The notes: generated by a model not told the origin, from the letters alone. A stretch of 61,810 nt of DNA from Burkholderiales bacterium 67-32 (GCA_001898625.1 MKUP01000019.1:1-61810), one strand, 5' to 3'; counted from the first letter of the stretch, positions 28,311-37,301 are shown. Numbers and translations: made by a program.

Positions 28311-28844
28311 TCAACGGTCCGGCATGATGGTGCCGCACTTCTTGCAGGTGCGGAAGTCGAGCGAACCCCAGAAATTGTCGTAGGCCCGCGATACCGGATC
28401 GGCGCCGTAGTCGCTGACGATGAAGCTTTCCTCGTGCAACAGGTTGTCGCAAGACGGGCAGAACCAATGGAACCGGTCCACCTCGCCGGGTCGGCGCTTG
28501 CGCTCGATCACCAGTTGGAACGCATCGGGCGGAAACCGCGGCGAATGCGGCACCATGGGCGGCTGGTAGAGACAATGCCCCTCGGGAACCACCGCCACCT
28601 TCTCCACGCCTTCCGGCGTGCGATAGTGCAGGTGCAGGTCGCCTTTCAGCGAGTACTGCATCTCGTGGCTGGGATTCAGGTGGAACTCGCTGCGGTACTC
28701 GCGGCCGCGCGCGATGAAGCACAGGCAGTCGTCCTCCTGCCACAGCGGATAGGTCCGCCGGTCCTCGGTGTGCCGCAGGTGCTCCATGATTTCCTGCAGA
28801 TCGATTTGCGGCATGTGCATCTGCAGGCTGGGAAACAGTTTCAT
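28311..28844 (-). CDS. 3-hydroxyanthranilate 3,4-dioxygenase-like cupin
   Basis: A 177-residue cupin of the HAAO/NbaC family. Fe(II) ligands are His55, Glu61 and His100 (MVPHSP). A second, rubredoxin-like metal site uses Cys129/Cys132 and Cys167/Cys170. HAAO opens 3-hydroxyanthranilate next to its amino and hydroxyl groups. No kynurenine or nitrobenzoate genes are nearby, and the partner is an amidase-type hydrolase, so the real substrate may be another ortho-amino or hydroxy aromatic acid. The start MKLFPSL follows AGGA; upstream in-frame ATGs run through the repeat region. Confidence 0.82.
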   Translation of the reverse strand: MKLFPSLQMHMPQIDLQEIMEHLRHTEDRRTYPLWQEDDCLCFIARGREYRSEFHLNPSHEMQYSLKGDLHLHYRTPEGVEKVAVVPEGHCLYQPPMVPHSPRFPPDAFQLVIERKRRPGEVDRFHWFCPSCDNLLHEESFIVSDYGADPVSRAYDNFWGSLDFRTCKKCGTIMPDR

Positions 28845-28908
28845 CGCTAGGTCCTGATGGTAACTCCCTCCATTCTCGATCCGGCGCGGCGCCGGCGCCA
28901 GCCGCCAT

Positions 28909-28996
28909 TGCTTCTGCCTGGGGCGAAAAAACTTATGCGCGCGCCCCGCCATCAAAATGCTTCTGCCTGTCCCGAAAGCGCTTATGCGCTGCCCCG
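28909..28996. repeat. Direct repeat pair in the divergent cupin/receptor spacer
   Basis: Two copies of a roughly 40-bp unit lie 49 bp apart. Each begins TGCTTCTGCCTG (28909 and 28958), continues with a CGAAA stretch, and then has CTTATGCGC followed by GCCCCG. They fill most of the spacer between the HAAO-like gene and the Bug receptor gene. They are candidate binding sites for the double-HTH LysR encoded in this operon. Confidence 0.7.
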
Positions 28997-29068
28997 GCCT
29001 ACCCTATCGATGGCACAGTGGCAGGGCCACCCCGCGGGGCGGCCCGCTCAACCTTCGGAACCCGGATC

Positions 29069-30049
29069 ATGAAAACGCCAATAATCCATTCCATGCTCGC
29101 GGCGATCGCGTTGGCGATCGCTGGCGCCTCTCCGGCGCTCGCCCAGGACTACCCCGCCAAACCCGTACGGGTCGTCTCCACCTTCCCCGTGGGCAGCGGC
29201 CCCGACGTCGCGCTGCGGCTGGTGGCCGACCGGCTGTCGCAGAAATGGGGGCAGCCCGTCATGGTCGAGAACAAACCCGGAGGCAACGGCTTCATCGCCA
29301 TCGATGCCGCCAAGCGCAGTTCCGCCGACGGCTACACCCTGCTGCAGATGGACAACGCGCAAACCAGCGCCCATCCCTACCTGTTCAAGAAACTGCCCTA
29401 CGACCTGATGCGCGACTTCGAGCCCATCACGCCCATGCTACGCAACTACTTCTTCGTGGTCGTCTCGGTGGACAGCCCCCTGCGCAGCACCGGCGACCTG
29501 CTCCAGGCGGCGCGCGCCAAGCCTGGCTCGGTCACCTACGGTTCGTGGTTCGTCGGCAGTCCCGGACACATCGGCGGCGCCATGCTGGAACAGGGAGCGG
29601 GCGTGGAAATGATGCACGTCCCGTACAAGGACATGGGGCAACTCTATGCCGCGGTGGCCAACAAGGAACTGACCTGGGCCTTCGGCAGCGGCGGCAGCGC
29701 CGGCCCCTTGCAGCGCGCCGGCAAGGTGCGCTACCTGGCCGTCTCGGCGCCCCGGCGCCTGGCGGGCTTTCCGGACGTTCCCACCATTTCGGAGTCCGGC
29801 GGACCTGCCGGCTTCGACCTGGCGGGATCGGTCGCGCTGCTGGCACCCAAGGGCACGCCCCCGGCCGTCGCCGACAAGATCCAGCGCGACGTGGCGCAGG
29901 TACTGCGCGATCCGGAGGTCCTCAAGCGCTACGACGCGATGTTCTACGAGCCCTATGTGCTGCAACGCGCCGAGTACGTGAAGGCGCTGGCCAACGAGAC
30001 CCGGCGCTTCGGGCAGGTGCTCAAGCGGCTGAATATCGTGCTGGATTGA
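29069..30049 (+). CDS. Bug-family periplasmic solute receptor
   Basis: 326 residues, with a signal peptide ending near SPALA-QDYPAKPVR. Family blocks include VVSTFPVGSGPDVALRLVA, MVENKPGGNGFIA and VPYKDMGQLYAAV. The start is MKTPIIH, next to a GGA site. It is divergent from the cupin operon across the direct repeats and probably serves the same substrate. No TctA/TctB partner is in the window. Confidence 0.88.
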   Translation: MKTPIIHSMLAAIALAIAGASPALAQDYPAKPVRVVSTFPVGSGPDVALRLVADRLSQKWGQPVMVENKPGGNGFIAIDAAKRSSADGYTLLQMDNAQTSAHPYLFKKLPYDLMRDFEPITPMLRNYFFVVVSVDSPLRSTGDLLQAARAKPGSVTYGSWFVGSPGHIGGAMLEQGAGVEMMHVPYKDMGQLYAAVANKELTWAFGSGGSAGPLQRAGKVRYLAVSAPRRLAGFPDVPTISESGGPAGFDLAGSVALLAPKGTPPAVADKIQRDVAQVLRDPEVLKRYDAMFYEPYVLQRAEYVKALANETRRFGQVLKRLNIVLD

Positions 30050-30144
30050 GACGCGGCAAACGAGGGACAGCCGGACGTCCAACAGGGAACCATCGCATCA
30101 CCGGCGTACCACTCATCGGCACGCCAACTCCGCCCTCACACACC

Positions 30145-31899
30145 ATGAACCGCTTTCCCGTCTTCCGCGCCTGGCCGGCACCGGACGTCCCCCCGGCTGC
30201 GGAATCCTCCCGGTCCGCAGCGCCCGCCTCGCCCCCCGTTCCCGGCCCCTCCCACAGCACGCCTTACGGCAGGATCAACCGGGACTCCCATCCCGACCTC
30301 CGCGCCTTGGCCCCGTCGCGCCAGGCCGAAGAGACGGGCTCGCTCCTGCGCTATGTGGAACAACGCCTTGCACAGGAAACTGCCCGGCTCGAACACGCCC
30401 CTCCGCAATGGATCGACCCCATCCATCGCACAGTTCGCTATATTGGCCGCGGCCCGACCGGAGGCTCTCAGCCCGAAGTCAGGCTGCACCGGCGATTCAT
30501 CGCTGCCGCCGCCATGAACAAGCTTGCGCGGCTCGGCGAACCTTCGCCGCAGATACTTTCGTGTGAACTCTCGCAGCTTCCCGCGTCGTTGCTGGCAAGC
30601 TTCCCGACCGAAGCCGAGACGCTGAAAACCGAGATGGGACCGTCCAAATGGAACCGCGTGTACCAGCGCCCGGGAGGTGCCAATGCGCTCCTGACCCTGC
30701 TGTTGCTGCGCCAGGAGCTGGCTTCCCACGACATGGACAGCCTCGTGAGTTGCGCCAGCGGCGACGGCAACCATGGCCAGAACCTGCTTGCACTGACCAA
30801 TCCCGACGCTGCCACGGTCATCCCCGACCCCAGGGACCGGATCAGGATCGCCTCGCCCGTTGGGGGCTGGAAGAACCTGGATGCAGGCATCGCGTACCTG
30901 ACAGCACGATCCACTCACTGCGAACGCCTGTTAGGGCAACACCGATTGGCAGCCGAACCGGACGCCCCGGTCGAGACCATCGAACACGAGATCGACCGGG
31001 CCATGCCGCCTTCCCTATCCATCCCCAGACGGAACGCACTGCATCTCTTGTCCTGTGAGGGGGGCGCCGTGAACCTGGCGGCGGCCAGGACCTATCGAAG
31101 CAAGCTCTCCGTGCAACAGGTGGAGATAAGACAGTCGTTACGGGAAAGAATGCCGGATATGGCAAGTGCCGATCTGGACCGCGCCGCAAGCGAAGCCATG
31201 GCCCCTTTCACCCTGTCCATGGAAGACCTGGACAGCATCCTGTCCCATAGCGGCGGGGTAAATTGCCTGAAGGCTGCCGAAACCTACCTGACGGAGCAGT
31301 TCGAGCACCATACGCTCATACGGAATGGGCTGACGACCGGACCGGACATCAATCCCGACACCATCGACCATGACGTCCGCCAGGCCATGCCCCCCTCCCT
31401 ATCCCTGTCCAAACCGGAGGTGATACGCATCCTCGCCCATATCGGCGGTGTGCAGAGCCTGGCCGCCGCCCGGGCCTACCTGGACAAGTTGTCCGGACAA
31501 CATGCGCGGATGCGGCTGTTGCTGCAACAGGAAACCCCCGACCTTGCAGACGGCCAGGTCGACGATGCCGCCGGCGAGGCCATGGCCCGCCTCACGCTGC
31601 CCCGCAAGGATCTCCCACAGCTCCTGTCACGGCGCTCCGGCTCAACACACCTGCATGCCTTCTCCTCCTACCAGACGAAGCTTTGCGAACTCTACATGAC
31701 ACAGCGACGCGCATTGCGGGCTGGTCATCCCCTCATACCGACTCAGGCGATCACGCAACAGCTGGAGCAAAACCTGGGACCGGTGATGATCAATGCCGAC
31801 CTCGCCGAGGCAACATACGCCGCAGGCAACACTTTGAACAGATTCCATGTACTGCTGGAAGCCCAAAGCCGGTGGCTGGACCGAGCTGCACCTTCATGA
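30145..31899 (+). CDS. 64-residue tandem repeat protein, TAL-effector-repeat-like (undescribed)
   Basis: 584 residues. Residues 1-60 are rich in Pro, Ser and Ala and look disordered, as in many type III effectors; there is no signal peptide. From about 164 to the end the chain is built of units 63-66 residues apart, starting near 164, 227, 291, 357, 421, 485 and 549 (the last a half unit). Each has a Gly-Gly (or Ser-Gly) pair at 177, 240, 306, 370, 434 and 498, then L-x-A-A-x-x-Y-L. The first 33 residues of units align without gaps to TALE repeats (IASPVGG, ILAHIGG beside IASNIGG). Codon use differs from its neighbours (ATA, AGA and TTA close together at 31125-31140). It lies 95 bp after the Bug gene. 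No function can be assigned. Confidence 0.72.
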   Translation: MNRFPVFRAWPAPDVPPAAESSRSAAPASPPVPGPSHSTPYGRINRDSHPDLRALAPSRQAEETGSLLRYVEQRLAQETARLEHAPPQWIDPIHRTVRYIGRGPTGGSQPEVRLHRRFIAAAAMNKLARLGEPSPQILSCELSQLPASLLASFPTEAETLKTEMGPSKWNRVYQRPGGANALLTLLLLRQELASHDMDSLVSCASGDGNHGQNLLALTNPDAATVIPDPRDRIRIASPVGGWKNLDAGIAYLTARSTHCERLLGQHRLAAEPDAPVETIEHEIDRAMPPSLSIPRRNALHLLSCEGGAVNLAAARTYRSKLSVQQVEIRQSLRERMPDMASADLDRAASEAMAPFTLSMEDLDSILSHSGGVNCLKAAETYLTEQFEHHTLIRNGLTTGPDINPDTIDHDVRQAMPPSLSLSKPEVIRILAHIGGVQSLAAARAYLDKLSGQHARMRLLLQQETPDLADGQVDDAAGEAMARLTLPRKDLPQLLSRRSGSTHLHAFSSYQTKLCELYMTQRRALRAGHPLIPTQAITQQLEQNLGPVMINADLAEATYAAGNTLNRFHVLLEAQSRWLDRAAPS

Positions 31900-31942
31900 T
31901 CCGCCAGTCATAAGCGTTGCGGCGCGATGGAAAGCGACTCAC

Positions 31943-32929
31943 TCACCCCAGACTCACCCCGCTGCGCTTGACCACCTCCCCCCAGTAGCGGTATTCGCTG
32001 CGCAGGTAGTCGTTGGCTTCCTGCGGGCTCCGGCTGCTTCGCGGCAATGCGCCTATCGTCTGCAGGCGGTCCTTGAAGTCCTGCGTATCGGATATCTGGC
32101 GCAGGGCCTCGAAATTGCGGTCGACCAGGTTCTTCGGCACACCGGCCGGGTACATCAGCATCAACCAGGTCACCGCGGTGAAATTGGGAATTCCCTGCTC
32201 CTTCAACGTCGGCGCGGCCAGCACGCCGTCCAGCCGCTGCGCGCTGCCTGCGCCCAGCACGCGAAGCTTGCCGGACTCGACCAGCGGCTTGGTGGCGGCA
32301 GCCGTCTCCAGCGCGATCGAAACCGTGCCCGCCATGACATCGGTCAGGCCGCGCGAGCTTCCCTGATACGGCACGTGCACGATATCCACGCCGGCATACC
32401 GCTTGAACTCCTCCATCGCCAGGTGAGAGACGGTCCCGTTTCCCGACGACGCGTTGGTCAGTTTGCCCGGGTTGGCCTTCGCATAGGCGATGAGCTCCGC
32501 GACGCTCCTGACCGGCACCGCAGGGTTCGACACCAGAACGAAGGGCAAATCGCCCACCAGGCCGATGGCCTGGAAATCCCTGGTCGAATCGTAGGCGACA
32601 CTTTTGTACATGTGTGGATTGGTGGCCACGGCGGACATGTGGGCCAGCATCATGACGCTGCCATCGTTCGGGGATTTGGCCAGATATCCCAGGCCGAGGC
32701 TGCCGCCCTGGCCCGGCTTGTTCTCCACGATGTAGTTGTCGCCGGTCGCGGCCGCGAGTTTCTCGGCCAGCATGCGCGCCACGATATCGGTGGCCTGCCC
32801 GGGCGGAAAGCCCACCAGCATTCTTACCGTCCGTCCCGTGGACGGCGCCTGTGCATGGGCTCCGGTCAAGAATACCGATGCCGCGCCAGCCAGCAGCAGC
32901 CTGCGGCGGCCTGATTGAGTCGTCTCCAT
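31943..32929 (-). CDS. Bug-family periplasmic solute receptor
   Basis: 328 residues from METTQSGRRRLLLAG, with GAGGGAA upstream; an in-frame ATG 24 bp earlier is less well placed. The signal peptide has a paired-Arg start and ends near AHAQA. Family blocks: VRMLVGFPPGQATDIVAR, IVENKPGQGGSLG and VPYQGSSRGLTDVMAGTV. It is last in the coxM-coxS-coxL-crotonase-coxG operon, 27 bp after the CoxG-like gene. This mirrors the receptor-plus-molybdenum-enzyme pairing of the picolinate operon. Confidence 0.88.
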   Translation of the reverse strand: METTQSGRRRLLLAGAASVFLTGAHAQAPSTGRTVRMLVGFPPGQATDIVARMLAEKLAAATGDNYIVENKPGQGGSLGLGYLAKSPNDGSVMMLAHMSAVATNPHMYKSVAYDSTRDFQAIGLVGDLPFVLVSNPAVPVRSVAELIAYAKANPGKLTNASSGNGTVSHLAMEEFKRYAGVDIVHVPYQGSSRGLTDVMAGTVSIALETAAATKPLVESGKLRVLGAGSAQRLDGVLAAPTLKEQGIPNFTAVTWLMLMYPAGVPKNLVDRNFEALRQISDTQDFKDRLQTIGALPRSSRSPQEANDYLRSEYRYWGEVVKRSGVSLG

Positions 32930-32956
32930 GGGTGTTCCCTCGTTCTTGTGCATCGA

Positions 32957-33625
32957 CTATGGGATGACAACCGCCCCGGCCAGCGTGGCCGCCGCGCCAA
33001 GGACGAATGCCACGATCAACCACCAGCCGGGCACGCGCACTCCCGCGCCCGCCCCGGCCTGCGGCGGCGTGATCGCAGCCACAGCCCTCTCCACCTCCAC
33101 CGGACTGGAATCCTTTCCCAAGGCCTCCAGTGCTGGCTGGACCCTCTTGGACGAACCGCCGCTGTCAGCCCGGGCTTCGGGCTCCCGGGGCAGGAACTGC
33201 CCGCGAAAAGCCTTGAAGAAATCGTCGGCTATCTTCCTGGCCACGCTGTCGATCAGGCGCGCGCCCACCTGCGCCAGCTTGCCGCCCACCTGCGCTGTTG
33301 CCACGTAGGCCAGCTCCGTTCCCGCGCCGGCCTCCCTCAGTTCGACCGAAGCCGATCCCTTGCCGAATCCCATCGCGCCGCCCTGCCCTTCGAACACCAT
33401 CACGCACGAGACGGGAGGCGCGGCTTCGGTCAGCCGCAGCGATCCGTTGAAGCGTGGCCGCAGCGGGCCGACGGCCGCGGTAATCACGATGCGAAACTCG
33501 TCTGGCGTCGTCTGTTCGACCGATTCGCATCCCGGCAGGCAACGCTTGAGCGTATCGGGATCGTTCAGCGCCCTCCAGACCTCGGAGCGTGGCGCGGCTA
33601 TCGCCTGGGTACCGGTAATCTCCAT
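32957..33625 (-). CDS. coxG: CoxG-like SRPBCC protein with C-terminal membrane anchor
   Basis: 222 residues. The first about 145 form the CoxG domain (PRSEVWRALNDPDTLKRCLPGCES). After a variable linker the protein ends in one hydrophobic helix, WWLIVAFVLGAAATLAGAVV (residues 200-219). Membrane-anchored CoxG fits a role in docking the molybdenum hydroxylase. It lies 13 bp after the crotonase gene. Confidence 0.82.
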   Translation of the reverse strand: MEITGTQAIAAPRSEVWRALNDPDTLKRCLPGCESVEQTTPDEFRIVITAAVGPLRPRFNGSLRLTEAAPPVSCVMVFEGQGGAMGFGKGSASVELREAGAGTELAYVATAQVGGKLAQVGARLIDSVARKIADDFFKAFRGQFLPREPEARADSGGSSKRVQPALEALGKDSSPVEVERAVAAITPPQAGAGAGVRVPGWWLIVAFVLGAAATLAGAVVIP

Positions 33626-33638
33626 GAATCCCCCGGTC

Positions 33639-34373
33639 TCAGCCGTTCTTGCGCTTCATGGCCGCCGCCGTATTGACCATGGAATGCAGGGTGCGCGCAT
33701 AGTCGATGGCGCCCAGCTCATCCATGCGGGGCGCGACGTGCAGGTACTCCTTGAGCCCCAGGACGGCGGGACGCGGGCGGCTCGACAGCAATTCGCAGAA
33801 GCGCGACACCTCCGCGTCGAGCCGGTCGGCCGCCACGACGGTACTGACCAGGCCATAGGCCATGGCGCGCCGGGCGTCGATGAAGTCGGTGGAATAGGCC
33901 ATCCACAGAATGGCATTGCGATTGACGCGGTCGTACAGTGCCGACATGACCATGGTCGGCATCACGTTGTGCGCGATCTCGGGAATGTTGAAGGTAGCGG
34001 TCTCGCTGGCGAACGACACATCGCACAACGCGGCGATGGCGGTACCGAAACCCATGGCCCGGCCTTCGATGGCGGCGATGACCGGCACCTGCGCATTCCT
34101 GATGGCCTTGTAGCTGTTGAAGATGGCGTCGTACTCCGGCCGTCGCGCATAGGCCTCGGGCGAAGGCGCCGGCGAGCCCGGATCCCGCGCGCGGCCGGTG
34201 CAGAAATCCGGTCCGACGCTGCGCAGCACGACCGCATCCGAGGTGTGATGGGCATCGAGGATCGCGTCGGCGAAGGCAATCGCCATCGCGTCCGTCACCC
34301 CGTTGTCCTGGGGACGGTTGAAGGTAACGCGAAGAATACGGCCGTCCTGCTCTATCGAGAGTTGCTCGCTCAT
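33639..34373 (-). CDS. Crotonase-fold protein (enoyl-CoA hydratase/isomerase family)
   Basis: 244 residues with the crotonase core: VIAAIEGRAMGFGTAIAALCD near residue 100 and the following NIPEIAHNVMP. The second catalytic glutamate is kept (Glu in PEI), but the position of the first (Glu144 in rat hydratase numbering) is Ala, and the usual glycine-rich G-x-x-P-G-x-G-G is missing. It is therefore unlikely to be a normal hydratase; isomerase, hydrolase or decarboxylase roles are open. Its position inside a coxMSL operon is unusual, and no CoA ligase is nearby. Confidence 0.8.
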   Translation of the reverse strand: MSEQLSIEQDGRILRVTFNRPQDNGVTDAMAIAFADAILDAHHTSDAVVLRSVGPDFCTGRARDPGSPAPSPEAYARRPEYDAIFNSYKAIRNAQVPVIAAIEGRAMGFGTAIAALCDVSFASETATFNIPEIAHNVMPTMVMSALYDRVNRNAILWMAYSTDFIDARRAMAYGLVSTVVAADRLDAEVSRFCELLSSRPRPAVLGLKEYLHVAPRMDELGAIDYARTLHSMVNTAAAMKRKNG

Positions 34374-34405
34374 GTACTGCCTCCTGAGGTGAAAGAGAAA
34401 TTCGT

Positions 34406-36814
34406 TTATCCGCGCGCGGCGATCGCCGGATGCGCCACCCGCAACGCGTTCCAGATCGCCTGTGGCGTCATGGGCAAGGCATCGATGCTTGCGCCGACCG
34501 GGGCCAATGCGTCGTTGATCGCGCTGGCGATCGCCGCCGGACTGCCCAGATAGCCGGCCTCTCCCGAGCCCTTCTGGCCGAACTCCGTCAACGGTGACGG
34601 CGTGCAGTGGTCGACGATGGTGACCGCCGGGACTTCCAGCGCGCTCGGCAGGAGGTAGTCCATGAAGGTGCCCGCGAGCAATTGGCCCTCTTCCGAAAAG
34701 GCGAACTTCTCCATCATCGCCGCGCCCAGTCCATGCGCAATGCCGCCATAGGTCATCCCGTGAACGACGTCGGGACTGATCATCACGCCGCAGTCATGGC
34801 CGCACACATAACGGTGGAACGTAGTCTTGCCTGTCTCCGGGTCGATGCTGGCCAGCACGACATGCGATTCGAACGAATGGCAGGGATACATCTGCACCCG
34901 GCCGTCTTCGGTCGGCATCTTTCCGCCGGTGGGCACCTCCCAGACGAATTTTTCCTGCAATCCTGGTTCCACGCCCTCCGGCAGCTTGTGGAACATGCGA
35001 TGCGCGATCTCGACGAGGCCGTCCCAGGCGATACGCCGCCCGGCATCGGCTCGCGATACGACGTCGCCGCCGTCGTACGTCAACTGGTCCTCGGGCAGGC
35101 CGAGATTGTGCGCGGCAATACGCAACAGCTTGCCTCGCAGCTTCTTGGCCGCGCCGGCAGCCGCTCCACCCAGCATGATCGCCATGCGGCTGCCTACCGG
35201 GCTGTTGGACGGCAGGGCATTGAGCGAATCCGCGTGCAGGACCCGGATGCCATCCGGATCGCGCTGCAGTATCTCGCCCACGACCGTGGAAACCAGCGTC
35301 TCGTGCGCCTGGCCCGAGGTCGAAGTTCCCATCAGTGCGGTCACCGAACCCGACAGATCGATGCGCACGAGGCACGAATCCATCCAGGTGGTTGTCGTGT
35401 TCTTGGGATTGAACAGCGGCTCGAAAGCGGAATTGCCGCCAGACGGCTCGAGACAGGTGGACACACCGATCCCGGCCAACAATCCACGCCGGCGCAGTTC
35501 GTCGCGCTGGCGCAGGATCTGCGTCAGCGATGCCGCGTCCAGCGCCTTGTCGAGCACGGTCGCGTAGTCGCCCGAATCGTAGGTCGTACCGCTGGGTATC
35601 AAATAGGGGAACTCGTCCCTGCCTATCAGATTGCGGCGGCGCAGTTCGATCCGGTCCAGCCCCAGGAACCGCGCCACCTTGTCCATCCCGGTTTCGATGG
35701 CGTAGTTGGTGGGTGCCTGGCCGAACCCTCGTACCGCTTCCTGCGGCGTCTTGTTGGTCATGACCGACACGGCATCGTATTCCACGCTGGCGATCCGATA
35801 CGGGCCCACGATCGCCCCCACCGGCTTGCCGAGCTGCAGCGGCGCCCTGCCCGAATAGGCGCCGATATCGTCCACCGCCCGCATCCGCATCGACTTGACG
35901 ATGCCCTCGCCGTCGAACGCCAGCGTCACGTCGAAGATCCGGTCGGGGCCCTGCATGTCGCCGCCGCGCATGTTCTCCAGCCTGTCCTCGATGAACCGGA
36001 CCGGACGCCCCAGTTTTCTGGCAAGGTAGCCCACCAGCACCGAATGCTTGATGCCGCGCTTGACGCCGTAGCTGCCGCCGACGTCCACGTCGTAGTGCAC
36101 CCGCACGGCGTTGCCCGGCAAGCGCAGCGCCTTGGCCAGCAGGTCGGGATACTTGGGCATCTGGATGGATGCCCAGACATCGAGGATGCCGGTGGCATCG
36201 TTCCACCAGGCGCTGACGGCGAACGTCTCGATGGGCACGGTCGCGCTGCGCGCCCAGTGCACGCGATACGACAGTTGATGGGGAGCTTGGGCGAAATGCT
36301 TGTCCACCTCCCCCCAGTTGAAGACACGGCGGAAGATCACGTTGGAGCCATGCAGCGGATGCACCTGGGGCGCCGCCGATTCCATGGCCGCCGCCGGGTC
36401 GACGACGTGGTCGATGGGTTCATAGTCGACGACGACCGCCTCGGCGGCATCCTCGGCCAGGGCGCGGCTATCCGCCACGACCGCCGCCACCCACTCGCCG
36501 GCATAGCGCGCCACGTCGCTGGCGAGCGGATAGCGCCTCACCTGGGGCGCATCGACGCCGGGGAGCATGGGGTCGCTATGCGCGCATAGTTCCTGACCGG
36601 TCAGAACGGCGTGGACCCCGGGCATGGCCAGCGCTGCCGCCGCGTCGATGGACACGATCCTGGCATGCGCGTGCGGGCTTGCCACGATGGCGACGTGCAG
36701 CGGATCGGGTAGTTGTATGTCGGCGGCATAGCGTCCCATCCCCGCCACGAAACGGCGATGCTCCACCGCGCGGCGACGCCTGCCGATGTAGCGGAACTTT
36801 CCGGCGTCAGTCAT
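34406..36814 (-). CDS. Molybdenum hydroxylase, molybdopterin subunit (second operon)
   Basis: A CoxL-type subunit of 802 residues. Features: hammerhead domain with VASPHAHARI, Moco segment DVGGSYGVKRGIKHS near 255, VRGFGQAPTNYAIETG near 370, and the active-site Glu in KGSGEAGYLG near 765. The start is MTDAGKFRYIG with AGGAGA upstream, overlapping the Fe-S gene by 8 bp. The CO dehydrogenase active-site loop AYRCSFR is not seen, so CO is not the substrate; an aldehyde or N-heterocycle is more likely. Confidence 0.9.
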   Translation of the reverse strand: MTDAGKFRYIGRRRRAVEHRRFVAGMGRYAADIQLPDPLHVAIVASPHAHARIVSIDAAAALAMPGVHAVLTGQELCAHSDPMLPGVDAPQVRRYPLASDVARYAGEWVAAVVADSRALAEDAAEAVVVDYEPIDHVVDPAAAMESAAPQVHPLHGSNVIFRRVFNWGEVDKHFAQAPHQLSYRVHWARSATVPIETFAVSAWWNDATGILDVWASIQMPKYPDLLAKALRLPGNAVRVHYDVDVGGSYGVKRGIKHSVLVGYLARKLGRPVRFIEDRLENMRGGDMQGPDRIFDVTLAFDGEGIVKSMRMRAVDDIGAYSGRAPLQLGKPVGAIVGPYRIASVEYDAVSVMTNKTPQEAVRGFGQAPTNYAIETGMDKVARFLGLDRIELRRRNLIGRDEFPYLIPSGTTYDSGDYATVLDKALDAASLTQILRQRDELRRRGLLAGIGVSTCLEPSGGNSAFEPLFNPKNTTTTWMDSCLVRIDLSGSVTALMGTSTSGQAHETLVSTVVGEILQRDPDGIRVLHADSLNALPSNSPVGSRMAIMLGGAAAGAAKKLRGKLLRIAAHNLGLPEDQLTYDGGDVVSRADAGRRIAWDGLVEIAHRMFHKLPEGVEPGLQEKFVWEVPTGGKMPTEDGRVQMYPCHSFESHVVLASIDPETGKTTFHRYVCGHDCGVMISPDVVHGMTYGGIAHGLGAAMMEKFAFSEEGQLLAGTFMDYLLPSALEVPAVTIVDHCTPSPLTEFGQKGSGEAGYLGSPAAIASAINDALAPVGASIDALPMTPQAIWNALRVAHPAIAARG

Positions 36815-37298
36815 GGGACGTCTCCTGTCCGGTCGCGTGTTTGACCGCATCCACGATCTGCTGATAACCGGTGCACCGGCACAGATTGCCGCTGATCGCT
36901 TCGCGTATCTGCGCCTCGTCGGGGCGGGGATGCCGCGCCACGAGCGCGTGGCAGGCGATCAGCATGCCCGGCGTGCAATAGCCGCACTGCAGGGCATGCT
37001 TTTCGCAGAAGGCATCCTGGATCGCGGAAAGCTCCCCCCGCTCCGGCGCCAGCCCTTCCACCGTCGTTACAGCCAGGCCATCGGCCTGGACGGCAAACAT
37101 GCAGCACGATCTGACGGGATCCCCGTCGAGCAGGACCGAACAGGCGCCGCAGACGCCGTGCTCACAGCCCACGTGCGTACCGGTCAACTTCAGGGTGTCG
37201 CGCAGGAAGTCCACCAGGGTGGTACGAGGCTCGATCGGCGCCTGTCGTACGACGCCGTTCACGTTGATGGAGATATTCACGAGTCGCGGGACGGTCAT
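36807..37298 (-). CDS. Molybdenum hydroxylase, [2Fe-2S] subunit (second operon)
   Basis: A 163-residue CoxS-type subunit with both clusters complete: CEHGVCGAC...C near residue 43 and CGYCTPG...CRCTGY near residues 100-140. It starts 3 bp after the FAD subunit stop and overlaps the molybdopterin subunit. Confidence 0.92.
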   Translation of the reverse strand: MTVPRLVNISINVNGVVRQAPIEPRTTLVDFLRDTLKLTGTHVGCEHGVCGACSVLLDGDPVRSCCMFAVQADGLAVTTVEGLAPERGELSAIQDAFCEKHALQCGYCTPGMLIACHALVARHPRPDEAQIREAISGNLCRCTGYQQIVDAVKHATGQETSHD

Positions 37299-37301
37299 GG
37301 C

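Noticed and set aside
28957-30144. Upstream extension of the repeat protein's reading frame through the Bug receptor gene
   Set aside because: The first 396 codons are an out-of-frame reading of a certain gene. The ATG at 30145 begins the part that is not explained by another frame.
30145-31899. SKWP-type effector (SKW at residues 167-169)
   Set aside because: Only one SKW occurs and the repeat length is 64 rather than the roughly 42 of SKWP proteins.
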